This document shows positions 36,659 to 45,904 of a DNA stretch of 64,000 nucleotides, in pieces. Position numbers and translations under genes: made by a program. The stretch comes from Robiginitomaculum sp. (GTDB lineage Bacteria > Pseudomonadota > Alphaproteobacteria > Caulobacterales > Maricaulaceae), in assembly GCA_021776515.1 (NCBI GenBank), contig JAJFFS010000019.1, forward strand, positions 1-64,000, written 5' to 3'. The notes beneath the pieces are model-generated. The model saw only the letters and a program-made list of their open reading frames with translations, was not told the DNA's origin and did no database searches. Numbering within the stretch: position 1 is the first letter of the stretch; each line of letters begins with the position of its first letter.

Positions 36659-37105
36659 ATGAGCCAGCACGAACAAAAACCCGTCGCCATTAGTGAAACC
36701 GGCAAAGGTCTCTACCAAAATGAGGTCACTATTGGCGCGCATAAACTGATCGCCGGAGAACCCAAGGAACTGGGCGGTGATGACAGCGGTCCAACACCAA
36801 TGGAACTGGTCTCGGCGGCTTTGGGCTCGTGCACCACCATCACATTGCGCATGTATGCCAACCGCAAAGACTGGCCACTGGAACACGTCAGCGCACAGAT
36901 AACGCACAAAAAAGGTCCACGTGAGGATTGCGATGATGGGACTGGTAAACCCGGCCTTGTGGATATTTTTACCCGCAGCATCGCACTTGAAGGCCCGCTA
37001 AGCGATGAACAACGCGAACGGTTGATGCAAATCGCCGACAAATGCCCTGTGCATAAGGCACTCTCTGGCAATTCATGTGTGCGCACCCATGAGGTCAGCC
37101 TATAA
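36659..37105 (+). CDS. OsmC-family peroxiredoxin-like protein
   Basis: This encodes 148 residues. The two family cysteines are C58 in LGSCTTITLRMY and C129 in DKCPVHKAL. OsmC/Ohr proteins reduce organic hydroperoxides with this cysteine pair. A third cysteine at 140 (SGNSC) is also common in the YhfA branch. It begins 12 bases after pepN and has AGAAGGAAA before the ATG, so it is probably cotranscribed with pepN. Confidence 0.9.
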   Translation: MSQHEQKPVAISETGKGLYQNEVTIGAHKLIAGEPKELGGDDSGPTPMELVSAALGSCTTITLRMYANRKDWPLEHVSAQITHKKGPREDCDDGTGKPGLVDIFTRSIALEGPLSDEQRERLMQIADKCPVHKALSGNSCVRTHEVSL

Positions 37106-37162
37106 TCTGAAACAATTATATTCTATGATTACTTTCTGACTTTAATAAGGGAAAGCCTGATT

Positions 37163-37258
37163 ATGAATTGGGATGCGTTAAGCGCGATCAGTGAAGTGAT
37201 TGCCGCAGGCGTTGTTGTAATAACACTCATTTATCTGGGCATACAGACACAGCGGTAG
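37163..37258 (+). CDS. 31-residue N-terminal remnant of a single-helix membrane protein
   Basis: The frame reads MNWDALSAISEVIAAGVVVI, then TLIYLGIQTQR and stops. This is the exact N-terminal pattern of a widespread bacterial family that starts W-D-A-x-x-A-x-x-E-x-x-x-A, has one helix ending in IYLAxQI, and continues for 100 or more residues. Here the rest is missing, and a palindromic repeat lies 60 bases downstream. AAGGGAAAGCC precedes the ATG. It is probably a truncated gene. A functional mini-protein is possible but less likely. Confidence 0.45.
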   Translation: MNWDALSAISEVIAAGVVVITLIYLGIQTQR

Positions 37259-37319
37259 TTTCCGGCTCAAGGCCAGGAGCCCTTATATGTAAGTATCTAC
37301 CTGTCGAGGCTCGGCTTTA

Positions 37320-37376
37320 CCTCGCACCTCAAGGTGAGGCAAAATGACGACCTCATCCTGAGCCTGCCGAAGGATG
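37320..37376. repeat. Dispersed palindromic repeat in the osmC-htrA gap
   Basis: Within the 400-base gap 37106-37508, two hairpins lie side by side. CCTC-GC-ACCT-CA-AGGT-GAGG (37320-37339) has a 2-base bulge. CATCCT/AGGATG (37354-37376) encloses GAGCCTGCCGA. The second is a form of the CATCCTTCG...CAGGATG repeat present in very many copies across Alphaproteobacteria. No promoter for the protease gene was assigned; GAAGGA at 37495-37500 may serve its start. Confidence 0.55.
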
Positions 37377-37508
37377 AATCACGTCATCTCCTCAACCAAA
37401 AGCGCATAAAGCATTGCTGATCTGTAATATTTTGGTAAGAAACCTGATAGCCGCGGGGGGTGATGCTTCACCTGTCTAGGCGGCTGGGCAAATTGAAGGA
37501 TTGTATTG

Positions 37509-39032
37509 ATGACATTACGGCTTATCGGCAGCACGGCGCTGCTCCCCGCATTCTCCAGAATAACCCTCGCCATTGGTCTGGCTGGCGCACTTGCCCTGTC
37601 TGGCCCTGCACCGGCGGCGCTGGCGCAGAATAATAACACCATCCCGTTTGCAGCGGCTCTGGCCCCCGGAGCGCCGGTTTCATTCGCCGACCTGATTGAG
37701 GAAATTAGCCCTGCCGTGGTCAGCATCAATGTTGAAACACGTGAAGAAACGCCCGATGTGGAATTACCAGAAGGTCTGGACCAGCTACCCGAACAATTTC
37801 GGGAGTTTTTCAGACGCCAGCAACCTGGTGGCCGCAATGGTCCGCCTCGGCCACGTGAAGGCCGCTCGCTTGGCTCCGGCTTTCTCATCTCCGGAGATGG
37901 CAATGTGGTCACCAACAACCATGTGGTAGAACATGCTTCCAAAATCACCGTGGTGATGCAGGATGGGCGCGAATTTGAAGCCGAACTGGTGGGCCGCGAT
38001 GAGCAAACAGATCTAGCCGTTCTCAAAATTGAGGATGACAAGGAGTTTCCTTTTGTCTCTTTTGCTGAAAATGTAAAATTGCGCGTTGGTGACTGGGTCG
38101 TTGCCGTGGGCAATCCCTTTGGTCTGGGCGGCACTGCCACAGCCGGGATTGTATCGGCAACCGGACGCGAAATTGGCTCCAGTACCTATAATGACTTTAT
38201 TCAGGTCGATGCCTCGATTAACCGGGGAAACTCTGGTGGGCCAACATTTGACCTTTATGGCAATGTTGTTGGGGTCAATTCTCAAATTTTATCCCCGACG
38301 GGCGGCAATATTGGCATTGGCTTTGCTATTCCGGCCAGAGTGGCCGCCAAGGTCACCGCCGAGCTGATGGAAAACGGATCCATCACCCGGGGCTGGCTAG
38401 GCGTCAACATTCAAAGCATTGATCAAGACCTCGCCGATAGTGAGGGCCTGAAAAACCGTGAAGGTGCCCTGGTGGCGCGCGTGGTTGATGACAGCCCGGC
38501 ACAAAAGGCGGGTTTTAAAACTGGTGATATTGTCCTTCGTCTTGATGGTAAAGACGTCGAAGATTCCCGCGATTTAACCCGCAAGGTAGGTGGGCTTTTT
38601 GTCGGACAAAAAGCCAAATTTCTAATCCTTCGTGATGGCAAACGCAAAACCCTGACCGTCACCATCGGCAAACGCGAAGCTGATCTGGGGGCGACACCGG
38701 ACACAACCCCGGAAGAGTCCAGCGTTGATGAATTTGGGCTGAAACTTGGCTCCCTTTCACCCGAGGACCGCGAACGACTTGATCTGGATGATGATCGCGG
38801 CGTACTGGTTGAGGGTGTAGATACGAACAGCACTGCTTTCAAAAAGGGCATTCGTGCCGGCAACGCTCTATTGGCTGCCGGGTCTATCGATCTCAACTCA
38901 CCAGCGGATTTTGAACGTGCCGTGGCTGATGCCCGCAAGGCCGGGCGCAAAGCCATCCGCGTTCTGGTGCAGAGCCGTAACGGACAGTTGTTCACAGCCT
39001 TGCGTCTTGATGAAGACAAAAATGATGACTAA
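37509..39032 (+). CDS. Do-type periplasmic serine protease (DegP/DegQ family)
   Basis: This encodes 507 residues. A signal peptide (about residues 1-40) ends in ALAQ. The trypsin-like domain has His in TNNHVVEHA, Asp in QTDLAVLKI and Ser in INRGNSGGP (near residue 242). Two PDZ domains follow (starting about GALVARVVDDSPAQKAGF and GVLVEGVDTNSTAFKKG). It degrades or refolds misfolded envelope proteins. A polar, Gly/Arg/Pro-rich loop (FFRRQQPGGRNGPPRPREG) precedes the protease core, the position of the regulatory LA loop. A two-component system follows 17 bases downstream, in one stress operon. Confidence 0.94.
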   Translation: MTLRLIGSTALLPAFSRITLAIGLAGALALSGPAPAALAQNNNTIPFAAALAPGAPVSFADLIEEISPAVVSINVETREETPDVELPEGLDQLPEQFREFFRRQQPGGRNGPPRPREGRSLGSGFLISGDGNVVTNNHVVEHASKITVVMQDGREFEAELVGRDEQTDLAVLKIEDDKEFPFVSFAENVKLRVGDWVVAVGNPFGLGGTATAGIVSATGREIGSSTYNDFIQVDASINRGNSGGPTFDLYGNVVGVNSQILSPTGGNIGIGFAIPARVAAKVTAELMENGSITRGWLGVNIQSIDQDLADSEGLKNREGALVARVVDDSPAQKAGFKTGDIVLRLDGKDVEDSRDLTRKVGGLFVGQKAKFLILRDGKRKTLTVTIGKREADLGATPDTTPEESSVDEFGLKLGSLSPEDRERLDLDDDRGVLVEGVDTNSTAFKKGIRAGNALLAAGSIDLNSPADFERAVADARKAGRKAIRVLVQSRNGQLFTALRLDEDKNDD

Positions 39033-39049
39033 CAAAAAGAGATGACAAT

Positions 39050-39721
39050 ATGCGTATCCTCATAATTGAAGATGATCTGGAGGCGGCCCATTATCTGCGC
39101 AAGGGCCTGAGCGAGTCCGGTCATGTTGCCGATCATGCTTCTGATGGTGAGATGGGGCTGGAAATGGCCCGCACCGCCGATTATGACGTTTTGATTGTGG
39201 ACCGCATGTTGCCACGCCTAGATGGCCTGACCCTGGTGCAAACCTTGCGCGATGAAGGAGAAAAAACCCCGGTTCTTTTTCTTTCTGCGCTAGGTGAGGT
39301 GGATCACCGTATCGAAGGTCTGAAGGCCGGCGGAGACGATTATCTGGCCAAACCTTATGCCTTCGCTGAACTTCTGGCGCGGGTTGAGGCACAGGCCCGT
39401 CGCCGCGATCCGGATGCCGTGCAAACTCACCTTAAAGTTGGCGATCTTGAGATGGACCTGCTGGCTCGCACGGTAAAGCGCGCTGAGCAGGCTATCCTCT
39501 TGCAACCAAGAGAGTTTCGCCTGTTGGAATTTTTGATGAAACATGCCGGACAGGTTGTGACCCGTACCATGTTGCTAGAAAAGGTCTGGGACTATCATTT
39601 TGACCCCCAGACTAACGTCATAGACGTGCATATTTCACGTCTTCGCGGCAAAATTGATAAGGAATTTGACCACCCTCTATTGCACACCGTGCGGGGTGCC
39701 GGGTACCGCTTGCAGGGATGA
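39050..39721 (+). CDS. OmpR/PhoB-family response regulator
   Basis: This encodes 223 residues. The receiver domain has acidic residues IIEDDLEAA (near residue 8), the phosphoacceptor Asp in VLIVDRMLPRLDG (near 51) and Lys in DYLAKPYAF. The C-terminal winged helix ends in TNVIDVHISRLRGKIDKE and TVRGAGYRLQG. It overlaps the kinase gene by 4 bases and follows the protease gene, so the pair probably senses envelope damage and controls the protease among other targets. Confidence 0.93.
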   Translation: MRILIIEDDLEAAHYLRKGLSESGHVADHASDGEMGLEMARTADYDVLIVDRMLPRLDGLTLVQTLRDEGEKTPVLFLSALGEVDHRIEGLKAGGDDYLAKPYAFAELLARVEAQARRRDPDAVQTHLKVGDLEMDLLARTVKRAEQAILLQPREFRLLEFLMKHAGQVVTRTMLLEKVWDYHFDPQTNVIDVHISRLRGKIDKEFDHPLLHTVRGAGYRLQG

Positions 39722-41154
39722 ACAGGCTGCCGACTTTTTTGCGAACTACCACGTTTCGCTTTACCATGCTGGCTGCCTCTCTCTTTGCATTTTCTGCCTT
39801 TGTCTTGTTGGCCTTTGTTTATGAAACCACCGCCGGGGTGTTTTTACGCCAGACCGATGCCTTACTTGCCAGCCAGATAATCGAATTCAACAATGCCTTT
39901 AACAAGGGCGGTATAAATGCGGTCAACAAAATCGTTGTTGAACACAGCACCGGGCGCGACCCATACCTGTATGTTTTTACCAAACCGGGGGGGAAATTCG
40001 TTTCTGGTAATCTAAGTGCCCTCCCTCCTATCACACTAAAACCCGGGGCAAACAGTCACTTCACCTACAAACTTTATAACCCCGAAAATGGTATGCAGGA
40101 AACGCATCGGGCACGCGGGCGTCTCATCCGCTTTCCTGGCGAATATATGCTATTGGTGGCGCGTGATACCGAAGAAGAAGCTGAGCTGGTAGATCGTATT
40201 TCTCGGGCCATCTGGATAGCCGCAGGGTTAGTTCTTGCCCTTGGCCTCATTTCCGGGGCCCTGATCAGTCGGCGCTTTGCCGCCAGGCTTGATGCGCTTA
40301 ACGATGTGGCACGCGATGTTATTGCCGGCGATTTAAAACGACGGGCGCCACGCAACCACAGTGATGATGAACTTGATGAACTGGCAGGCAATTTGAACGC
40401 CATGCTGAACCGCATAGAACAACTTATGGCGGCCACCCGCCATGCTGGTGATTCCATAGCCCATGACCTGCGCTCGCCTCTGACACGAATGCGTAACCGC
40501 CTGGAAGCGCAATTACGAGACGGGAAGGCACTGGAGCAAAAGAACGCTGAGGCCGTCCTGCACCGCACGATGGATGATGCCGACGAACTTTTGCAAACCT
40601 TCAATGCAGTGTTGCGCATTGCCCGTCTGGAAGCCGGTGAGCAACGTGAAACTTATGACCGCCTCGACCCGTCATCGCTATTGCACGATCTGGCAGAGTT
40701 ATTTGAACCAGTGGCCGAAGACACCGGACTTGATTTTGAAATCGAAATTGAAGAAGGCCTGTTTATTCGCGCTGACCGTGGGTTATTGGCCCAGGCATTT
40801 TCAAATATTCTGGATAATGCCCTCAAATACACCCCCAAAGGCGGGGCGGTGGCCTTGCGCTTGCGAAAACAACGCGACGGGAAAGTCGCCATATCGGTCA
40901 CAGATACCGGACCTGGCATCCCCGCTGATAAACGCGAAGCGGTATTTCGCCGCTTTGTCCGCCTGGAAGAAAGCCGCACGCAAACGGGAAGCGGCCTTGG
41001 CCTCGCGCTGGTTTCTGCCGTCGCCAAGGCACATGGGGCAGAATTGGTTATCGGCGATGGTGCGGGCAATAACAAGGATGCACCCGGGCTACACATTGCA
41101 TTGATTTTCCCTTTGGCGCGCGCCCGGAAAAATAAACCTTCACCTGAAAACTAA
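39718..41154 (+). CDS. Sensor histidine kinase of the envelope operon
   Basis: This encodes 478 residues. Two membrane helices (about residues 15-38 and 163-187) flank a periplasmic sensor domain of about 125 residues. HAMP follows, then the dimerisation helix with the phosphoacceptor in SIAHDLRSPLTRMRNR (His near residue 250). The ATPase domain has NILDNALKYTP (N box), DTGPGIP (G1) and GSGLGLALV (G2). It is the cognate kinase of the overlapping OmpR-type regulator. The signal is unknown; misfolded envelope protein is an inference from the adjacent Do-type protease. Confidence 0.93.
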   Translation: MNRLPTFLRTTTFRFTMLAASLFAFSAFVLLAFVYETTAGVFLRQTDALLASQIIEFNNAFNKGGINAVNKIVVEHSTGRDPYLYVFTKPGGKFVSGNLSALPPITLKPGANSHFTYKLYNPENGMQETHRARGRLIRFPGEYMLLVARDTEEEAELVDRISRAIWIAAGLVLALGLISGALISRRFAARLDALNDVARDVIAGDLKRRAPRNHSDDELDELAGNLNAMLNRIEQLMAATRHAGDSIAHDLRSPLTRMRNRLEAQLRDGKALEQKNAEAVLHRTMDDADELLQTFNAVLRIARLEAGEQRETYDRLDPSSLLHDLAELFEPVAEDTGLDFEIEIEEGLFIRADRGLLAQAFSNILDNALKYTPKGGAVALRLRKQRDGKVAISVTDTGPGIPADKREAVFRRFVRLEESRTQTGSGLGLALVSAVAKAHGAELVIGDGAGNNKDAPGLHIALIFPLARARKNKPSPEN

Positions 41155-41198
41155 CAAGCCCCCTTCCCCTGCCCCGCCGGTTCGGGCAATCTTGCCAA

Positions 41199-43964
41199 GT
41201 GAGTCAACCAACCTTCAGTACCCGGCTATCAATGCCTTTTGCAGAGCTTTGCAGCTTTGCAGGAAAACACGCGCCCTATCTGCGCACGCTGATAGAACGA
41301 CGCAAAAGTACACTTACGACAATTGAAAACACTGCACCTGAGACACAGGCCAAACGTATCTGTCACGAGGTGAGTGAGGCCGCCAAAAACTACACTCAGG
41401 AAGACCTGGACCGGGCCTTACGCCTTGCCAAAGCTGATACACATCTCTTGTGCGCGCTGGCCGATATTGGTGGCATTTGGGAATTAGAGGATGTCACACA
41501 GCACTTAACTGCTTTTGCCGATACGGCCATGCAGGCGTCACTTTTGGGCGCTGCCCGCACACTCAAGGGGCAGGGATTAATTACAAAACTGAGCGAAAAT
41601 GTAGAAACGGGGCCCTTGCCTGGCCTGTTTGTCGTTGCCATGGGCAAATACGGTGCTTGGGAACTGAACTATTCTTCTGACGTTGATTTTACCATTTTTT
41701 TTGATCCTACCCTCACTCAGAGCTGGCTGGATAAAGAACCATCGCGCATCACATCTCGGCTGGTACGGCGCTTGGTACACAGCATGGGGGCCGTGACCGA
41801 AGACGGGTATGTTTTTCGTACAGATATGCGCCTGCGCCCCGACCCCGGCTCGGCCAATCCAGTGGTGTCAATAAATGCTGCGCATACCTATTACGAAAGT
41901 GTTGGCCAGAACTGGGAGCGGGCGGCACTAATCAAGGCGCGTATCTGCGCGGGTGACAAAGCAGCAGGGCAGGCCTTTCTGGAAGAGCTGCAACCTTTTA
42001 TCTGGCGCCGATCATTAGATTTTGCTGCCATCGAAGATATTCATGCAATGAAACGCCAAATCCATGTTTCCCTAAACCAGAGCGGGTTTGAGGTAGCAGG
42101 GCATGATGTAAAACTGGGACGTGGCGGCATCCGTGAGATAGAATTTTTTACCCAGACCCAACAGCTAATTTTAGGGGGACGCGATAAAAACCTGCGCAGT
42201 GCACAAACCTGCCCTGCGCTAAACGCACTGGCCAATGCCGGGCATATCAGCACAAATACTGCCAAAAAACTTGCCCAGCATTATCGTATATTGCGTCGTG
42301 TTGAACACGGTGCCCAAATGATGGGCGATCAGCAAACCCATATTTTACCGGAAAATTCACAAAAACGCAGCGCCATTGCTGCCCTTGCTGGTATGGGCAA
42401 CCTTGCTGAATTTGATGAACAAATGGGGCGCATCTTACGGCAAGTTCACACGGATTATTCGGCGCTTTTCCCGCAAAGTGACCCCCTGGCTGCCCTTGGT
42501 GGCAGCCTGGTTTTTACCGGCGTTGAAGACGACCCGGCTACACTGGCCACCTTGCAGAAAAAAGGCTTTACCGAGGCGCATATTTTTCTCGAACGAATGC
42601 GCGCATGGCATTCGGGGCAGGTGCGCGCCACGCAAACACCCCGTGCCAGGGCATTGCTGACCCGCCTTGGGCCTGAACTCGTTGAGGCATTGGCAAAAAC
42701 CGGAGATGCCGACCATGCCTTTGCCGCTTTCACCCGGTTTTTTGAAAATTTGAACGCCGGGGTGCAACCCTTATCGCTTTTTTGCAATCGCCCGGCCCTG
42801 CTGGAATTACTGGTGTCTCTACTGAATACAGCCCCACGACTGGCCACTGCATTTTCAACCCGCATCAGTGTTCTTGATGCCATGCTGGACCCGGGCTTTG
42901 CCACACCGCTTGGTGATGACCCGTATGCAGGGGCAAAACGGATGTTGGATTGTGCAAAAGAGCACACCGCATTTGAACCCCTACTTAACGCGACAAGGCG
43001 CACAGCGCTGGAAGAACGTCTGCGTATTGGTGTTCAAATACTGACTGGAAAGGCAAGTACCAATGAGGCAGCGCACAGTTATAGCGCGCTGGCAGATGCC
43101 GCCATCAACACCCTTGCCACAGCCTGCCAAACCCAAATGCGAGAGCGGTATGGCCCGATACCCGGTGATTGGGCAATTTTGGGGATGGGCTCCCTGGGCG
43201 CACGACAAATGAGCGAAGGCTCTGATCTGGACCTCTTTACACTGTACCGGCAAGGGCAGGTCGAGCAGGAAGAGGGGGCTGTTGAACCTGGACTGTATTA
43301 CGCACGTTTTACCCAGCGCCTCATTGGTGCATTAAGCGCACAAACTCAGGAAGGGGCGCTCTATGCCATCGACATGAAACTGCGCCCTTCGGGCCGGGCC
43401 GGGCCTGTGGCTGTACACTGGCCAGCCTTTGTCGCCTATTACATGGAAAAAGCATGGTCCTGGGAAATTCTGGCACTTGGTCGCGCCAGAGTGGTCGCGG
43501 CCTCATCACAGAAATTTGCAAAACTCATCACCGGGCATATTGATGAGATACTGCACCAACCCCGTGATCGCAAAACTATGGCCAATGACATTGCCGATAT
43601 GCGCCAACGTCTGCGCGATGAGTTCCCGAGCACCACACTTTGGGATTTAAAACATACCCCCGGCGGACTTATAGAAACGGACCTTTTGTATCAATTTTTA
43701 TGCCATGACGAGCAACTGTCTGTGCCCGGTGATGCGAAGGATAAGCGCATTCAGGTTTTACAAAAAGCCCATGCTTTGCAATCCAGCTTATTACAAATTC
43801 TACGCCTTTGTTTGTCTGCCGATACAATCAAGCCACCTTTCCCTGAGCCTGTACAAACCCTGCTAGCCAAAAGAACCGGCGTGCAAAGCTTTGAAAATTT
43901 GGAAACTCTTTTGACCAACGCCCAGCACGATGTCACCAACATTTCTGACCAAATTGTAATGTAA
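41199..43964 (+). CDS. glnE: Bifunctional glutamine synthetase adenylyltransferase/adenylyl-removing enzyme
   Basis: This encodes 921 residues starting with GTG. Two nucleotidyltransferase domains are visible: the adenylyl-removing one (GKYGAWELNYSSDVDFTIFF near residue 149) and the adenylylating one (GMGSLGARQMSEGSDLDLF near residue 661), each with the GS/G...DxD signature. It switches glutamine synthetase off and on in response to PII, so the organism controls nitrogen assimilation by adenylylation. Another in-frame start at 41235 is possible. A 44-base gap separates it from the kinase gene; this neighbourhood recurs in Alphaproteobacteria. Confidence 0.94.
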   Translation: MSQPTFSTRLSMPFAELCSFAGKHAPYLRTLIERRKSTLTTIENTAPETQAKRICHEVSEAAKNYTQEDLDRALRLAKADTHLLCALADIGGIWELEDVTQHLTAFADTAMQASLLGAARTLKGQGLITKLSENVETGPLPGLFVVAMGKYGAWELNYSSDVDFTIFFDPTLTQSWLDKEPSRITSRLVRRLVHSMGAVTEDGYVFRTDMRLRPDPGSANPVVSINAAHTYYESVGQNWERAALIKARICAGDKAAGQAFLEELQPFIWRRSLDFAAIEDIHAMKRQIHVSLNQSGFEVAGHDVKLGRGGIREIEFFTQTQQLILGGRDKNLRSAQTCPALNALANAGHISTNTAKKLAQHYRILRRVEHGAQMMGDQQTHILPENSQKRSAIAALAGMGNLAEFDEQMGRILRQVHTDYSALFPQSDPLAALGGSLVFTGVEDDPATLATLQKKGFTEAHIFLERMRAWHSGQVRATQTPRARALLTRLGPELVEALAKTGDADHAFAAFTRFFENLNAGVQPLSLFCNRPALLELLVSLLNTAPRLATAFSTRISVLDAMLDPGFATPLGDDPYAGAKRMLDCAKEHTAFEPLLNATRRTALEERLRIGVQILTGKASTNEAAHSYSALADAAINTLATACQTQMRERYGPIPGDWAILGMGSLGARQMSEGSDLDLFTLYRQGQVEQEEGAVEPGLYYARFTQRLIGALSAQTQEGALYAIDMKLRPSGRAGPVAVHWPAFVAYYMEKAWSWEILALGRARVVAASSQKFAKLITGHIDEILHQPRDRKTMANDIADMRQRLRDEFPSTTLWDLKHTPGGLIETDLLYQFLCHDEQLSVPGDAKDKRIQVLQKAHALQSSLLQILRLCLSADTIKPPFPEPVQTLLAKRTGVQSFENLETLLTNAQHDVTNISDQIVM

Positions 43965-44032
43965 GGATGCGACAGGTTTGCAGTGTTTGTGCGTTTGACT
44001 TCATAGTAAAGCATGAACGCAAGGAGACAAAA

Positions 44033-44731
44033 ATGAAACGCATTATTCTGGCATCACTGGTAACGGCTACACTGGGCGCTAATGCAGCCGTGGCAGAGCC
44101 TCACCGCTCCCATCACGCTCCACAGGGTATGCGCGGTGGGCCTGAGGCTATGTTTGAACGCTTTGACGCCAATGGTGATGGTGTAATTACTGGCGAGGAA
44201 GCCAAAACGCAACGTGCCCTGATGTTCGATAATCTGGACCGTAACGAAGATGGTTATCTGGACGGTCCGGAAAAACGTCTCGTGCGAAAAAAACAGCACG
44301 CCAGGCACAAGATACACCGTGCTGAACGCAGGGCAGACCGCCAACTGGCACTGGATACAAACAAGGATGGCAAAATCTCATTGGCAGAGTTTGAGGCCAA
44401 ACCTTCGCCCCTGTTTACAAATTTGGACAAGAATAACGACGGCGCTATCAGTGCCAATGAGCACCAAGCAGCCAAAGCCAAACACTTTGCCCGCCTGGAT
44501 GTCGACAATGATGGCTTTATCACCTCTGATGACCACAAAGCGAAACGCCAGAAACACAAAATTGGTAAGGGTAAGGGTAAGGGTAAGGGTGGCCGCATTT
44601 CCCGTGCAGAATTTATTGATGGTGAAACGCCAATGTTCACGCGTTTTGACGTGAATGGAGATGGCCAGGTTACCCGTGATGAAGTGCAAAGCGCACCGCG
44701 CCCAGGCAGGCATAAACAAGGCAGACCTTAG
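44033..44731 (+). CDS. Secreted EF-hand protein with six calcium-binding loops
   Basis: This encodes 232 residues starting at MKRIILAS (AAGGAG before the ATG). A signal peptide ends in AAVAE. Six DxDxDG-type loops follow: DANGDGVITGEE, DRNEDGYLDGPE, DTNKDGKISLAE, DKNNDGAISANE, DVDNDGFITSDD and DVNGDGQVTRDE. The linkers are rich in His/Lys/Arg. Between loops five and six lies a (GK)4 run encoded by a hexanucleotide repeat. The protein should bind several Ca2+ ions in the periplasm. It precedes an ECF sigma factor and a metal-sensor-like gene, so it may be part of a metal-responsive module. Confidence 0.9.
   Translation: MKRIILASLVTATLGANAAVAEPHRSHHAPQGMRGGPEAMFERFDANGDGVITGEEAKTQRALMFDNLDRNEDGYLDGPEKRLVRKKQHARHKIHRAERRADRQLALDTNKDGKISLAEFEAKPSPLFTNLDKNNDGAISANEHQAAKAKHFARLDVDNDGFITSDDHKAKRQKHKIGKGKGKGKGGRISRAEFIDGETPMFTRFDVNGDGQVTRDEVQSAPRPGRHKQGRP
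44564..44590 (+). repeat. GGTAAG tandem repeat inside the EF-hand gene
   Basis: The hexamer GGTAAG is repeated four and a half times without error. It is in frame and encodes alternating Gly and Lys. The unit length is a multiple of three, so copy-number change by replication slippage would lengthen or shorten the basic linker between EF-hand loops without breaking the frame. Confidence 0.85.
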
Positions 44732-44766
44732 AATCTGAACCCAACTTTATTGTCCAAACAAATCTT

Positions 44767-45414
44767 GTGCAGGACATGATAGCCAAGCCAGCCTATACTC
44801 AGGCCATGCAGAAAGAGCCTATGCGTGTAAATACTTTACGAAATCACCCTCGGGCCTCGCTAGACCCTGATACTGAACTGGTGAAACGCACGGGACAAGG
44901 CGATCATAGGGCAGCGGAGGAGCTTGTGCGGCGCCATTTGCCCAAAATTGTAGCCATGGCACGTAATATGCTGGGTGATGCAGGCGAAGCGGAAGACGTC
45001 GCGCAAGAGGTATTCATGAAGGTATGGCAGAATGCCGCAAAATGGCAGCCCGGCAAGGCCAGGTTCGAGACGTGGATGCACCGGGTTGCGCTCAATTTAT
45101 GTTATGATCGCCTGCGCCGTAAACGTGAAATTTACACTGACCAGCTTCCTGAAAGAGAAGATGAAAACATACCGGGAGCCGATCAGTCGATCATCGACAC
45201 CCAATTACAGATGCAGGTGGAAAATGCCATGATGCACCTGCCGCCCCGGCAGCGCGCGGCACTGACACTGTGTCATTTGCAGGAAATGAGCAATATTGAT
45301 GCGGCGGGGACTATGGATATTAGCATTGAGGCACTGGAGTCACTTTTGGCACGCGGGCGGCGTGGATTACGTAAATTAATGAGCAGTGAAGCCCGTATAT
45401 TATTGGAGACGTGA
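44767..45414 (+). CDS. ECF-type RNA polymerase sigma factor
   Basis: This encodes up to 215 residues. Region 2 contains DAGEAEDVAQEVFMKVWQ and FETWMHRVALNLCYDRLRR. Region 4 contains LPPRQRAALTLCHLQEMSN followed by the helix-turn-helix IEALESLLARGRRGLRK. Start codons at 44767 (GTG), 44776, 44806 and 44821 are all in frame; the last has GAAAGAG before it. It precedes a membrane protein likely to be its anti-sigma factor and a periplasmic sensor. This order is common in alphaproteobacterial ECF modules. Confidence 0.92.
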   Translation: MQDMIAKPAYTQAMQKEPMRVNTLRNHPRASLDPDTELVKRTGQGDHRAAEELVRRHLPKIVAMARNMLGDAGEAEDVAQEVFMKVWQNAAKWQPGKARFETWMHRVALNLCYDRLRRKREIYTDQLPEREDENIPGADQSIIDTQLQMQVENAMMHLPPRQRAALTLCHLQEMSNIDAAGTMDISIEALESLLARGRRGLRKLMSSEARILLET

Positions 45415-45421
45415 GGGATAA

Positions 45422-45904
45422 ATGAGCACACGAATGACAAAGGGCGAATTTACGCGACTGGCGCAAACTTACGGCAGTTCAATTAAATACTGGCCCCCCC
45501 ATATCCGTAAGGCAGCCGATGAGTTCAAGCACTACCAGCCTGATACCGCACAGCATATTCTGGATGCTGAACGCAGTATTGATGCTGCCCTTGCCCAGGC
45601 ACCACAACAAACAAGCAATCCTGCACTTGAGGGCCGGGTTCTACATAATTTTAGAATAAACGCCACCACCCCTGCGCCCCATGCAAACTGGTTCTCGCTT
45701 TTCGCGCTTTGGGGTGTTTTCGGGCAACAAAAAACAGCTATTCCCGTCTGGGGCATGGCGCTAACCCTCTTGCTGGTGTGCGGCTTCGTCGGTGGCTATA
45801 CGGGATATTCCTACGCCCTTGGCAGAACCAGCTCGACGGAAATTATCGCCAATGCCTTTGGGACTGAACAGACGATCTTCTTTGAGGAGGATGGAGCAAC
45901 ATGA
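45422..45904 (+). CDS. Putative anti-sigma factor, single-helix membrane protein
   Basis: This encodes 160 residues. A cytoplasmic N-terminal region (about residues 1-95, beginning MTKGEFTRLAQTYGSSIKYWPP) contains the GxxxxxWP pattern found in alphaproteobacterial ECF-linked proteins. One membrane helix follows (GMALTLLLVCGFVGGYTGY, about 110-130) and then a short periplasmic tail. It lies 7 bases after the sigma gene and overlaps the sensor gene by 4. The arrangement indicates that it sequesters the sigma factor and passes a periplasmic signal; this is inference. Confidence 0.78.
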   Translation: MSTRMTKGEFTRLAQTYGSSIKYWPPHIRKAADEFKHYQPDTAQHILDAERSIDAALAQAPQQTSNPALEGRVLHNFRINATTPAPHANWFSLFALWGVFGQQKTAIPVWGMALTLLLVCGFVGGYTGYSYALGRTSSTEIIANAFGTEQTIFFEEDGAT

